Both the position numbers and the translations under genes were made by a program. Of a stretch of DNA of 64,000 nt, positions 44,498 through 52,608 are shown piece by piece. Numbering within the stretch: position 1 is the stretch's first letter; each line of letters starts with the position of its first letter. A model generated the notes under the pieces. It saw only the letters and a list, made by a program, of their open reading frames with translations, searched no databases and had not been told where the DNA came from. The stretch is from Rhodovibrionaceae bacterium (GTDB taxonomy: Bacteria > Pseudomonadota > Alphaproteobacteria > Kiloniellales > DSM-21159). Where the stretch lies: positions 62,001 to 126,000 of the forward strand of contig JANQMX010000057.1 in assembly GCA_028279885.1 (NCBI GenBank). Reading direction: 5' to 3'.

Positions 44498-45388
44498 TTA
44501 CGCGCCTGAGCGCAGCTTGCCCGGCGTCGTTCCGGTCGCCGCCTTCACGCGGCGGGTCATATGGGATTGGCTGGAAAAACCGGTGCGAAAAGCGATCTCC
44601 GACAGCGGCAGCGTGCTGGAACGGATCATCTCGATGGCGCGTTCCGTTCGCCGTTTCTGCAGATATTGCGCCGGCGGCTCGCCCACGTGTTCCCTGAAGA
44701 CCCGCGCGAAATGAAAGGGGCTCATGCCGACAAGGGCGGAGAGATCGCTCAATCGCAAAGGCTCGCCCAAGCGATCCTCGATCGCCATGAGGACGCGGCG
44801 CAAGTCGGCGCGACCGACCTCGGAGCGCTGCAGATCCACGAGCCGCATTCTTTTCTGGGTGGCGCGCAGCACGCCCAAGGCGATGAGATAGGACCGCGCG
44901 TCCATTTCCATGGAGCATGGCGGGTCGGCGGCATCCATGGCGCGCTGAAGATAGGCTTCCGCATCCCGCGCCGCGGCATGATCGGACAAAGCGAAGAAGT
45001 CCTCCGGCTCGGCGATGTGGGAGAGCCCGGCTTCGTCGGAGACCTCGCAAAGCAGGCTTTGCTTGAAATAGAAGTGGCCGTATTCGACGACGCCTTCGGA
45101 GGAGAACTTGCCGCCGCTGTGCGGCCGCTGGAGTGACAGCGCCCCAATCCGCGCAGTCGGCAAAGGGGAGGCCGCGAGGCGCCGGGCCGACGCACCGCCG
45201 ACGTGATAGGTGAGCACGTAGTGGTCGACGCCGCGGAAGTACAGGCCGTGGCCGAGCGTCCGGCGATGTCGCACCACCGGCATATTCCACCGCTCCTGCA
45301 CGCCGAGAATAGGCGGCATGTTCGGGCCCACCAGCGCTCGGTAGACACCGCAGTGTTCAGGTTCGTGCTCGAAAGAGTGAATACCCAT
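44498..45388 (-). CDS. AraC-family transcriptional regulator
   Basis: A 296-residue regulator. The N-terminal part has a cupin-like character (HYVLTYHVGGASARRL). The C-terminal 100 residues are the two helix-turn-helix motifs of the family: LRLSDLSALVGMSPFHFARVFREHVGEPPAQYLQKRR and LPLSEIAFRTGFSSQSHMTRRVKAATGTTPGKLR. The ATG at 45388 is supported by CGGAGG at seven bases. It lies upstream of the transketolase–SDR–TRAP operon in the same direction and divergent from the YcaC-like gene, so it could control either side. The operon it leads is the more likely target. Confidence 0.9.
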   Translation of the reverse strand: MGIHSFEHEPEHCGVYRALVGPNMPPILGVQERWNMPVVRHRRTLGHGLYFRGVDHYVLTYHVGGASARRLAASPLPTARIGALSLQRPHSGGKFSSEGVVEYGHFYFKQSLLCEVSDEAGLSHIAEPEDFFALSDHAAARDAEAYLQRAMDAADPPCSMEMDARSYLIALGVLRATQKRMRLVDLQRSEVGRADLRRVLMAIEDRLGEPLRLSDLSALVGMSPFHFARVFREHVGEPPAQYLQKRRTERAIEMIRSSTLPLSEIAFRTGFSSQSHMTRRVKAATGTTPGKLRSGA

Positions 45389-45709
45389 CGGTGCCTCCGG
45401 GCAGACTTCTGCACGCTAAGGGCTCGGCGCCTCTCACCGCAAGGCCGTGCCATACGACGCCGCAGCCACGTGCAAGACGGCAGCTCTCCTTATCCTATCT
45501 CTCGATAGAAGTGAAACACTGTGCAGTCCACGCAAACGATGTCGAAGATAAAAACACAGACCAAAACAAACACAATACTTGTCAATATAGAACCTCAAAA
45601 AACCACATTATTACTATCGCTATTAAATGCAATTACAGGACGAACACTGTAGGTTTCCGACAAATCCGAACCGACACGCAGGCAACGCTGAACCCGGAGC
45701 GCACAAACG
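45389..45709. promoter_or_regulatory. Divergent intergenic region with an AT-rich core
   Basis: The 321 bases between the AraC regulator and the YcaC-like gene hold no gene. Positions about 45545-45650 are strikingly AT-rich compared with the surroundings, and a small hairpin CTATC-TCTC-GATAG lies at 45495-45508. Promoters for both directions must be here, but I could not place a convincing -35/-10 pair. Confidence 0.55.
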
Positions 45710-46411
45710 ATGAATGCAAAACTCGAACCGCTGACACCCGACAACAGTCAACTGATCATCATCGACCAACAGCCGCAGATGGCCTTCGGCGTGCAGTCTA
45801 TCGACCGCCAGGTCCTAAAGAACAACGTCGTCGCCTTGGCCAAGTCAGCGAAGCTCTTCGATATCCCGACCACGATCACCACGGTCGAGACCGACAGCTT
45901 CTCCGGCCATACCTATCCCGAGATCCTGGCCGTGTTTCCCGATCACCCTTTGCTAGAGCGCACTTCGATGAACTCGTGGGACGATCAGAAGGTACGCGAT
46001 GCTCTGGCCAAGAACGGCCAGAAGAAGGTGGTCGTTTCCGGGCTCTGGACGGAGGTCTGCAACACCATGTTCGCCTTATCGGCGATGGCTGAAGGCGGCT
46101 ACGAAATCTACATGGTCTCCGACTCCTCGGGCGGTACGACACAAGAAGCGCACGACTACTCAATGCAGCGGATGGTCCAGGCTGGCGTCGTGCCGATGAC
46201 CTGGCAGCAAGTCCTGCTCGAGTGGCAGCGGGATTGGGCCCGGCGCGACACCTACGATGCCGTCATGGACATCGTGCGCGAGCACTCCGGTGCCTATGGC
46301 ATGGGCGTCGACTACGCCTACACACTGGTCCACAAGGCGCCTGAACGGGTACCCCATGGCCCACGCCTCGACCCGGTTGCCGCCAGTGGAGCGGCCAAAG
46401 CCGCCGAGTAA
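45710..46411 (+). CDS. Isochorismatase-family hydrolase (YcaC-like)
   Basis: A 233-residue member of the cysteine-hydrolase superfamily. The conserved aspartate appears in LIIIDQQPQMAFGVQS, the lysine in ALAKNGQKKVVVSGLWTEVCNTMFAL with the nucleophile cysteine at its end, and the tail has the YcaC feature EAHDYSMQRMVQAGVVPMTWQQVLLEWQRDW. YcaC relatives hydrolyse amides or related C-N bonds, but few substrates are proven. It is followed 79 bases later by an amidohydrolase on the same strand and probably starts an operon of four genes that ends with a membrane exporter. Confidence 0.92.
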   Translation: MNAKLEPLTPDNSQLIIIDQQPQMAFGVQSIDRQVLKNNVVALAKSAKLFDIPTTITTVETDSFSGHTYPEILAVFPDHPLLERTSMNSWDDQKVRDALAKNGQKKVVVSGLWTEVCNTMFALSAMAEGGYEIYMVSDSSGGTTQEAHDYSMQRMVQAGVVPMTWQQVLLEWQRDWARRDTYDAVMDIVREHSGAYGMGVDYAYTLVHKAPERVPHGPRLDPVAASGAAKAAE

Positions 46412-46490
46412 GACGCCAGCTGCCAAGCCCGCCCCTTCCACCATCGGGTCGGGCTTGCTGAGTTATAGCCCCTTCATCGGAGACTGACGG

Positions 46491-48449
46491 ATGACCATAC
46501 GCCGACGCGCGGTCGTAGGCGCGCTGGCGGCCACCTCCGCACTTGCCGGACTGCGGCCGCGTTTCGCCTGGAGCCAAAACATGACCGACGCCCCTGACAC
46601 GATCCTCAGAAACGGACGCATCACGACCCTCGACCCGGCCAAGCCCGAGGTGACCGCCATTGCCGTGAAAGAGGGGCTGGTGGCCGCCACCGGTGACGAT
46701 GCCGAGATCATGCCGCTGGCCGACAATACGACCGAGGTGATCGACCTCGGCGGACGCCGCGTCATCCCAGGGCTCAACGACAGCCACACCCACCTCATCC
46801 GCGGCGGCCTCAACTACAACATGGAGCTGCGCTGGGAGAACGTCCCCTCTGTCGCTGACGCGCTTCGCATGCTGAAGGAGCAAGCGGACCGTACCCCGGC
46901 GCCGCAGTGGGTCCGGGTGGTTGGCGGCTGGTCCGAGTTTCAGTTCGCCGAGCGGCGCATGCCGACGTTGGAGGAGATCAACGCGGCCGCGCCTGACACG
47001 CCGGTCTTCATCCTCCACCTCTACGGCCGCGCTCTGCTCAATCGCGCCGCTCTCGATGCGCTCGGGATGACCAAAGAGACACCCAACCCGCCGGGCGGCA
47101 CCATCGAGCGGGATGCCGCCGGCACCCCCACGGGGCTGCTGCTCGCCACCCCCTCCGCCTTCATTCTCTATTCGACCCTGGCGCGCGGCCCCAAGCTGCC
47201 GGTCGAGGATCAGATCAACTCGACGCGTCACTACATGCGGGAGATGAACCGGCTCGGCATCACCTCGGTGATCGATGCCGGCGGCGGCGGACAGAACTTC
47301 CCGGAGGACTACGACGTCATTCAGCGGCTGCACGACGACGGCCAGTTGACCTTGCGCATTGCCTACAACCTCTTTGCCCAGAACCCCGGCGGCGAGCTCT
47401 CCGACTACGAGCGCTGGGTCGGCATGACGGAACCGGGCGCTGGCTCTGACATGCTGCGCATGAACGGCGCCGGCGAGAACCTCACCTGGTCGGCCGCCGA
47501 CTTCGAGAACTTCCTGGAGCCGCGGCCGGACCTGGCGCCGACCATGGAGGAAGAGCTGGAGCCCATCGTCGCGCTCTTGGCGTCGAACAAATGGCCCTTC
47601 CGCATCCACGCCACCTACGACGAAACCATCGATCGGTTCCTGACGGTCTTCGAGCGGGTCAACGGCCGCCAACCCTTCGAGACCCGGTTCATCATCGACC
47701 ATGCGGAAACCATCAGCCCGCGCAACATCGAGCGCATCAAGGCGCTGGGTGGCGGCATCGCGATCCAGCATCGCATGGCCTTCCAGGGCGAGTACTTCGT
47801 CGAGCGCTACGGCGCCGAGGCGGCCCAAGCCACGCCCCCGGTCGGCCGCATGCTCGAGATGGACGTTCCCGTCGGCGCGGGAACGGACGCCACCCGCGTC
47901 GCCTCCTACGACCCCTGGGTTGGACTCTACTGGATGACGACGGGCAAGACCTTGGGCGGCCTGCCGCTCTATCACGAAGACAACGTGCTGGAGCGCGAGA
48001 CGGCGCTTAAGCTCTGGACCCAGGGCTCGGCCTGGTTCTCCGGCGAAGCCGAGGTCAAGGGAACCCTGGCACCGGGCATGTACGCCGACCTTGCCGCCTT
48101 GTCCGCCGACTACATGTCGGTGCCGCCAGAGGAGATCCGTCGCATCAACGCGGTCCTGACGATGGTGGGAGGCAAGGTTGTCTACGGCGAGCAGGACTTC
48201 GCCGACCTTTCTCCGCCGCTGCCGCCGGCCTCGCCGGGTTGGAGCCCGGTCGACGTCGCACCGAGCCCGGGAATGCGGGCAGAGGCCACAGGAGGAGCAC
48301 CTGCGTTCGCAAGAGCCTGTCATGACGGCTGCAGCAATCACTGCACGCTGCATGGCCACGATCACCAGATCGCTTGGAGCAAGCCCATCCCTGTGGCCGA
48401 TAAGAACAGCTTTTGGGGCGCGCTCGGCTGCTCCTGCTTTGCTGTGTAG
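46491..48449 (+). CDS. Tat-exported metal-dependent amidohydrolase (YtcJ-like)
   Basis: A 652-residue protein of the amidohydrolase superfamily. The N-terminus carries a twin-arginine signal (TIRRRAVVGALAATSALAGL), so the folded enzyme should be exported. The metal-binding HxH is in GLNDSHTHLIRGG. Further ligand histidines are in FRIHATYDET and IIDHAETISP, and the last aspartate lies in VGAGTDATRVASYDPW. The closing sheet is seen in VKGTLAPGMYADLAALSADYM. The C-terminal 60 residues after the normal fold are unusual: rich in Cys and His (ACHDGCSNHCTLHGHDH and GALGCSCF). Ribosome site CGGAG lies ahead of the ATG. Substrate unknown. Confidence 0.9.
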   Translation: MTIRRRAVVGALAATSALAGLRPRFAWSQNMTDAPDTILRNGRITTLDPAKPEVTAIAVKEGLVAATGDDAEIMPLADNTTEVIDLGGRRVIPGLNDSHTHLIRGGLNYNMELRWENVPSVADALRMLKEQADRTPAPQWVRVVGGWSEFQFAERRMPTLEEINAAAPDTPVFILHLYGRALLNRAALDALGMTKETPNPPGGTIERDAAGTPTGLLLATPSAFILYSTLARGPKLPVEDQINSTRHYMREMNRLGITSVIDAGGGGQNFPEDYDVIQRLHDDGQLTLRIAYNLFAQNPGGELSDYERWVGMTEPGAGSDMLRMNGAGENLTWSAADFENFLEPRPDLAPTMEEELEPIVALLASNKWPFRIHATYDETIDRFLTVFERVNGRQPFETRFIIDHAETISPRNIERIKALGGGIAIQHRMAFQGEYFVERYGAEAAQATPPVGRMLEMDVPVGAGTDATRVASYDPWVGLYWMTTGKTLGGLPLYHEDNVLERETALKLWTQGSAWFSGEAEVKGTLAPGMYADLAALSADYMSVPPEEIRRINAVLTMVGGKVVYGEQDFADLSPPLPPASPGWSPVDVAPSPGMRAEATGGAPAFARACHDGCSNHCTLHGHDHQIAWSKPIPVADKNSFWGALGCSCFAV

Positions 48450-48457
48450 GCCGAACC

Positions 48458-49300
48458 ATGCTTGCGAAAAGCCCCGCGGTTCTGATTGCCCTTATGCTCG
48501 GCGTTGCGCCGCCGCTTGGCGAGACCCTTGAGTTCGAGGGCCGCGTCGAGGCCGCGCACAATGCCGCGCTCTACAGCCACCTGAACGGCATCATCACCGA
48601 GATCGCCTTCGAGGGCGGCGAGGCGGTGCAAGCTGGCGATCCGTTGATCACCATCGATCCGGCGGAGTTCGAGCTCGCGGTTGCCGAGGCCAAGGCCGCT
48701 TTGGAGCGGGCGCGCGCCAATCAGACCTTGGCGCGACAGCAGGCCACGCGAGTGCGCGACCTCTCCGGCCGCGGCGTCGCGACAGAGGCGCGGCAAGACG
48801 TAGCAGAAGCCGAGCTCGCCGTCGCGCGTGCCGAAACCTTGATGGCGGAAACGGCGCTGGAACGCGCAGAGCTCGACCTTCGGCGCACCGTCATACCCGC
48901 ACCCATCGCCGGCTTTGTCAGCCGGCCTATGGCTTTGGTGGGCACTTTCGTCGAGGCCGAGGCAGGGCCTCCGCTGGGTCTCATCGTTCAGTTGAACCCG
49001 GCCCTCGTCGCCTACCAGGTCCCCTACGCCGTCCGACTGGAAACCATGGAGAAGAGTGGCGCGAAAACACTCGACGAGCTTTTCCAGCACATCACCCTTG
49101 AGCTGGTTCTGCCCAACGGACAGGCCTACCCCTCGACCGCACGGCCGCGCTTCACCGACGCGACGGTCGACCCGGAAACGGGCGACCTGACGCTCTGGGC
49201 GCACTTCGACAATCCGAACTGGATTCTGCGGCCGGGCATGCGGCTGACGGTGCTCTCGAACATCCCGGTGCGAGAGGGCTCCGGCCCGTCGGTCCAGTAG
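48458..49300 (+). CDS. Periplasmic adaptor subunit of an efflux system (HlyD/RND-type)
   Basis: A 280-residue membrane-fusion protein. A signal-like N-terminus (SPAVLIALMLGVAPPLG) is followed by the lipoyl half (EFEGRVEAAHNAALYSHLNGIITEIAFEGGEAVQAGDPL), a short coiled coil (AEAKAALERARANQTLARQQATRV...), and the second half with RTVIPAPIAGFVSRPMALVGTFVEA. The beta-barrel domain has LVAYQVPYAV and ILRPGMRLTVLSNIPV. It normally bridges an inner-membrane pump to an outer-membrane channel. Here the next gene, starting three bases later, is an MFS exporter rather than an RND pump. The ATG at 48458 follows the amidohydrolase stop by eight bases. Confidence 0.88.
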   Translation: MLAKSPAVLIALMLGVAPPLGETLEFEGRVEAAHNAALYSHLNGIITEIAFEGGEAVQAGDPLITIDPAEFELAVAEAKAALERARANQTLARQQATRVRDLSGRGVATEARQDVAEAELAVARAETLMAETALERAELDLRRTVIPAPIAGFVSRPMALVGTFVEAEAGPPLGLIVQLNPALVAYQVPYAVRLETMEKSGAKTLDELFQHITLELVLPNGQAYPSTARPRFTDATVDPETGDLTLWAHFDNPNWILRPGMRLTVLSNIPVREGSGPSVQ

Positions 49301-49302
49301 AC

Positions 49303-50934
49303 GTGTCGACCACCGCGGAAGACAAAGGCGCCGCTCAGTCAGGCCCTACAGTGTCCTCACCGCTGGCGCCTTTCGGGTATCGGGCCTTCGCTATCCTTTG
49401 GGTCGCGACCGTCGTTTCCAACGTCGGCACCTGGATGAACGACGTGGGTGCCGCCTGGCTGATGACGGAGCTGGCACCCAGCCCGGCTCTCGTGGCTCTC
49501 GTTCAAACGGCCACGACGCTTCCCGTTTTTCTCCTGGCCCTGCCCGCCGGAGCGATTGCCGATATCGTCGACCGCCGAAAGTTGCTGTTGCTCGTCAATC
49601 TTCTGATGGCCGTGACCGCCAGTCTCATGACCATCCTGGTCTGGTCCGGGGCCATGACGGTCGAGCTTCTGCTGCTCTTCACCTTCCTGCTCGGTGCCGG
49701 CGCGGCCTTCATCGCACCGGCCTGGCAAGCCATCGTGCCGGGTCTGGTTCCGCGCGAGGCGCTACCGGCGGCCATCTCGCTCAACAGCGTCGGAATCAAC
49801 GTCAGCCGGGCCATCGGCCCGGCCCTGGCGGGCGCGCTGATCGTCTCGGTCGGCCTCTACGCACCTTTCCTGGTGAACGCGCTGAGCTTCATCGGCATCG
49901 TCCTCGCCCTTTGGTTCTGGCGCAATGCAGACAGCAAAACCGGAACGCTGCCGGCCGAGAAGCTGCTGCCGGCCATGCTGGCCGGCCTGCGCTACGCCAG
50001 CCACAGCCCGCCGCTTAAGCACACCATTCTGCGCGCCATCACCTTCTTCGTCTTTGCCTCCGCCTATTGGGCGATGCTGCCGCTGATCGCCCGGGATGTG
50101 CTCGGTGGTGGCTCGGGGCTCTATGGGCTGTTGCTCGGTTGCGTCGGCGTGGGTGCGGTCAGCGGTGCCGTTGCCTTGCCGAAGCTGCGGCGGCATCTGG
50201 AGATCAACCGCTTGGTTCTGCTCGGCTCTCTCGGCACGGCGGCAGCCATCGCCATCATGGCGTCAATCCCTCACCCCGTCGCCGCGGCGGCGGCGGCGCT
50301 CGTGGCAGGCAGCGGCTGGATTGCCGTGCTGTCGAGCTTCAACGTCTCGGCGCAGACGGCGCTCCCCAACTGGGTGCGCGCCCGGGGCCTGTCGCTCTTT
50401 CTGACCGCGTTCTTCGGGGCTATGTCCGGTGGCGCCCTGCTATGGGGCCTGCTTGCCGAAGAGCTCGGCGTCGCAACGACGCTGCTGGTCGCGGCCGCAG
50501 CGATGGCGGTTGTCGCACCGCTCGCCCTCCGGATTCGGCTGACGGCTGGTGACGGCAGCCAGCATGCGGCGAGCCTGCACTGGCCGGCCGCGCCCATCGT
50601 GCCTGAGGACGTATCGCAGACAGGCCCGGTCATGGTGACCGTGGACTACCGCGTCGACCCGGCAAAGCGCGCCGTCTTCGACCAGCTGATGCAGCGGTTG
50701 CGTGAAAGCCGCCTACGCGACGGCGCCTACAGCTGGCAGCTCTACCAGCCTCTGGAGGAGGAGGGCCTGCTGCGCGAAGCCTTCATGCTCGGCTCCTGGC
50801 AGGACCATCTGCATCAGCACGAGCGGGTCACGGAAGCCGAGCGCAGCCTCCAAGCGGAGATCAGGCAGCAGCTCTTGCCCGGTGGCGACCCGGTGGTGCG
50901 GCACCATCTGCCGGCTCGGTTGACGGACAGCTGA
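49303..50934 (+). CDS. MFS exporter (ENTS/DUF894 type) with C-terminal monooxygenase-like domain
   Basis: A 543-residue protein. Residues about 20-410 form an MFS transporter with twelve membrane segments of the EntS-like branch (YRAFAILWVATVVSNVGTWM, DIVDRRKLLLLVNLLMA, GAAFIAPAWQAIVPGLVPR, and VSRAIGPALAGAL). A soluble domain of about 110 residues follows (PVMVTVDYRVDPAKRAVFDQLMQRLRESRLRDGAYSW), resembling antibiotic-biosynthesis-monooxygenase/dimeric ferredoxin-like folds. This fusion is a recognised architecture of the family. The GTG at 49303 is three bases after the adaptor's stop. It likely exports a small organic compound out of the cytoplasm. Confidence 0.9.
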   Translation: MSTTAEDKGAAQSGPTVSSPLAPFGYRAFAILWVATVVSNVGTWMNDVGAAWLMTELAPSPALVALVQTATTLPVFLLALPAGAIADIVDRRKLLLLVNLLMAVTASLMTILVWSGAMTVELLLLFTFLLGAGAAFIAPAWQAIVPGLVPREALPAAISLNSVGINVSRAIGPALAGALIVSVGLYAPFLVNALSFIGIVLALWFWRNADSKTGTLPAEKLLPAMLAGLRYASHSPPLKHTILRAITFFVFASAYWAMLPLIARDVLGGGSGLYGLLLGCVGVGAVSGAVALPKLRRHLEINRLVLLGSLGTAAAIAIMASIPHPVAAAAAALVAGSGWIAVLSSFNVSAQTALPNWVRARGLSLFLTAFFGAMSGGALLWGLLAEELGVATTLLVAAAAMAVVAPLALRIRLTAGDGSQHAASLHWPAAPIVPEDVSQTGPVMVTVDYRVDPAKRAVFDQLMQRLRESRLRDGAYSWQLYQPLEEEGLLREAFMLGSWQDHLHQHERVTEAERSLQAEIRQQLLPGGDPVVRHHLPARLTDS

Positions 50935-50945
50935 TACGTCTGGCC

Positions 50946-50959
50946 GAGCCTTCGGGCTC
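50946..50959 (+). terminator. UUCG-loop hairpin after the MFS gene
   Basis: GAGCC-TTCG-GGCTC forms a stable stem 12 bases after the stop codon. It lacks a run of T, so it is a weak or rho-assisted terminator candidate. Confidence 0.4.
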
Positions 50960-51136
50960 TGTGACCCCCCTGTGATGGAAACTCCTGTGGCAGAGCTATG
51001 AGAAGCGCAATGTCACTTCGGAGTAACTGGCAATCGCAGCAAATAATCCTCACAACTAGGCCAACTCCTGGGCTGGGATGAGATTTGCAGGACCCCTGTC
51101 TTGACTGAAGCATCCGAACCCAACGGAGGTCCGATG

Positions 51137-51640
51137 ATGAAGTTTCTGAATTGCACCTTGGCCGCCGCCCTCGGCCTATTCCTAGTCCTTGGGCACAACC
51201 AGACGGCCGAGGCAGCAAGCGTTACGCTTGGCGGCCCCGCCGATTTGGACTTTACGATTGACGCCGGCGAAACCGACGACATCACCCTCACTTTAGGAAT
51301 GGATTTCGACTTAGCACTGACCGCTTCCAGCTTGGTGGGAGACCCCTTCGATAGCGCCACCTTGTCGGTTTTCGACGAGGGCTCATCGACGGAAGTCTTC
51401 TCGCTGCCTCTGCTGGTGGGCGCTTCGCTGACCGGCCCGCTGGGAACGCTGGCCGCCGGTGAATACACCTTCAGCTTCTTCGATCCGGAGGAGATCGTCA
51501 GCGGCATGCTGTCGTTGGCGCTCGACCCGAGCGGCACGACACCGCAGCCGGTACCGCTACCGCCTGCCGCATTGCTGTTCCTGTCGGCCATCGGCCTCGT
51601 GGCAGCAGCGCGCCGCTTTAACCGCGTGAAAGCAAGCTGA
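51137..51640 (+). CDS. VPLPA-CTERM sorting-domain exported protein
   Basis: A 167-residue exported protein. A signal peptide (KFLNCTLAAALGLFLVLG ... TAEAA) is followed by a beta-rich, acidic mature region with few charged clusters (GPADLDFTIDAGETDDITLTL). The end is a textbook sorting tail: the motif PVPLPPAALL, a hydrophobic stretch LFLSAIGLVAAA and the basic cluster RRFNRVK. Such proteins are cut and attached or released by an exosortase/archaeosortase-type enzyme; none is encoded in this window. The start lies after GGAGGT with two adjacent ATG codons (51134 and 51137). It has its own terminator and no operon partners. Mature function unknown. Confidence 0.85.
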   Translation: MKFLNCTLAAALGLFLVLGHNQTAEAASVTLGGPADLDFTIDAGETDDITLTLGMDFDLALTASSLVGDPFDSATLSVFDEGSSTEVFSLPLLVGASLTGPLGTLAAGEYTFSFFDPEEIVSGMLSLALDPSGTTPQPVPLPPAALLFLSAIGLVAAARRFNRVKAS

Positions 51641-51672
51641 CCACTTACACCTTTTTGTCTCGAGAGCTTAGC

Positions 51673-51708
51673 GGCCCGGAGCCTTCCCGCTCCGGGCCGG
51701 TTCTTTTT
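51673..51708 (+). terminator. Strong rho-independent terminator
   Basis: GGCCCGGAGC and GCTCCGGGCC form a perfect ten-base stem around a six-base loop, followed by GGTTCTTTTT. It ends the VPLPA-CTERM gene message, 32 bases after its stop codon. Confidence 0.9.
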
Positions 51709-51793
51709 CGCACCCTGGCTGCACCACCATCTGGACCTCTGGGCGCTTCGCACCGCAAACTCACCCGATGCAACGGCCACACGGGCAGACGCG

Positions 51794-52498
51794 ATGCCAT
51801 CGGACCCTTTTCGCCTCGGCGTCTTGATGCTGGAGACGCGCTTCCCGCGCTTTCCGGGTGAAGTCGGACATCCCGAGACCTTCTCCTTCCCCGTCGACTA
51901 CGAGCGGGTGCCGGGTGCCGTGGTCGACCGCGTGGTGAGCGGTGAGGCCCTACCTGCTGAGCTGCAGCAGGTCTTCTGCGCTGCGGCGAGAGATCTCGCG
52001 GCACGAGGCGCCACGCTGATCACAACGTCATGCGGCTTTCTCTCTCCGATACAGGAAGAGCTGGCTGCGGCCAGCGGGCGGCCAGTGATCGCCTCCTCCA
52101 TCCTGCTGCTGCCCTTGCTCCGCAGCCTCTATGGTCCGGATGTAGCCTTGGCTGTCCTCACCTTCGACGACCGAAAGCTCGGAGCCGTTCATCTTCCTCC
52201 AGCCGCAGGCCCGGTGACAATCGGCGGCCTGCCGCGCGAGGGGGCGCTCTACACCGCTATCGCCGAAGACCAAGAGCAGCTCGATCAGGACGCCGCCTTG
52301 GTCGACTGTCTGGCCGCGGCTCAAACGCTTTGCTGCAAGGCGCCCCGCCCCGCGGCGCTGCTGCTGGAGTGCACCAATCTATCGCCCTACAAGGCGACTC
52401 TGCGAGAGGCGCTTGGCCTTCCCATCTACGATCTGGTCGACGCGGTGCTGTGGCAAGCAAAGGCCGCCGGTTGGTCGGAGCGCTCGAAACCGATCTAA
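51794..52498 (+). CDS. Aspartate/glutamate racemase-family protein
   Basis: A 234-residue cytoplasmic enzyme of the Asp/Glu/hydantoin racemase superfamily, which uses two cysteines on opposite faces of the active site. Both are visible, in LITTSCGFLSPIQEEL and in ALLLECTNLSPYKATL. The N-terminus RLGVLMLETRFPRFPGEVGHPETFSFPVDYERVPGAVV is characteristic of the group that has no proven activity. It stands upstream of a TRAP transporter on the same strand, so its substrate may be the imported acid. The family also includes maleate isomerases and arylmalonate decarboxylases, which cannot be excluded. Confidence 0.85.
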   Translation: MPSDPFRLGVLMLETRFPRFPGEVGHPETFSFPVDYERVPGAVVDRVVSGEALPAELQQVFCAAARDLAARGATLITTSCGFLSPIQEELAAASGRPVIASSILLLPLLRSLYGPDVALAVLTFDDRKLGAVHLPPAAGPVTIGGLPREGALYTAIAEDQEQLDQDAALVDCLAAAQTLCCKAPRPAALLLECTNLSPYKATLREALGLPIYDLVDAVLWQAKAAGWSERSKPI

Positions 52499-52526
52499 GC
52501 ACCGCCGTCTTCCTATTGCGCAGGCG

Positions 52527-52544
52527 ATGTTTCACGTTAAACAT
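52527..52544. promoter_or_regulatory. parS-like palindrome upstream of the second TRAP operon
   Basis: ATGTTTCACGTTAAACAT is an 18-base palindrome apart from one pair of bases. Its core TGTTTCACGTTAAACA differs from the chromosomal ParB site TGTTTCACGTGAAACA at only one position. It may be a ParB-binding site or an operator for an unidentified regulator of the TRAP genes; it lies 65 bases before the dctP start. Confidence 0.5.
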
Positions 52545-52608
52545 TTTGCGTCGAAGAGTTTGAGACCAAAAAACCATAGAAAACATCGGAAAAAACGGAG
52601 GCTTCACA

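Noticed and set aside
46263..48365. 700-codon minus-strand frame opposite the amidohydrolase
   Set aside because: The plus strand encodes a complete amidohydrolase with metal ligands and a Tat signal; the minus frame has no known motif.
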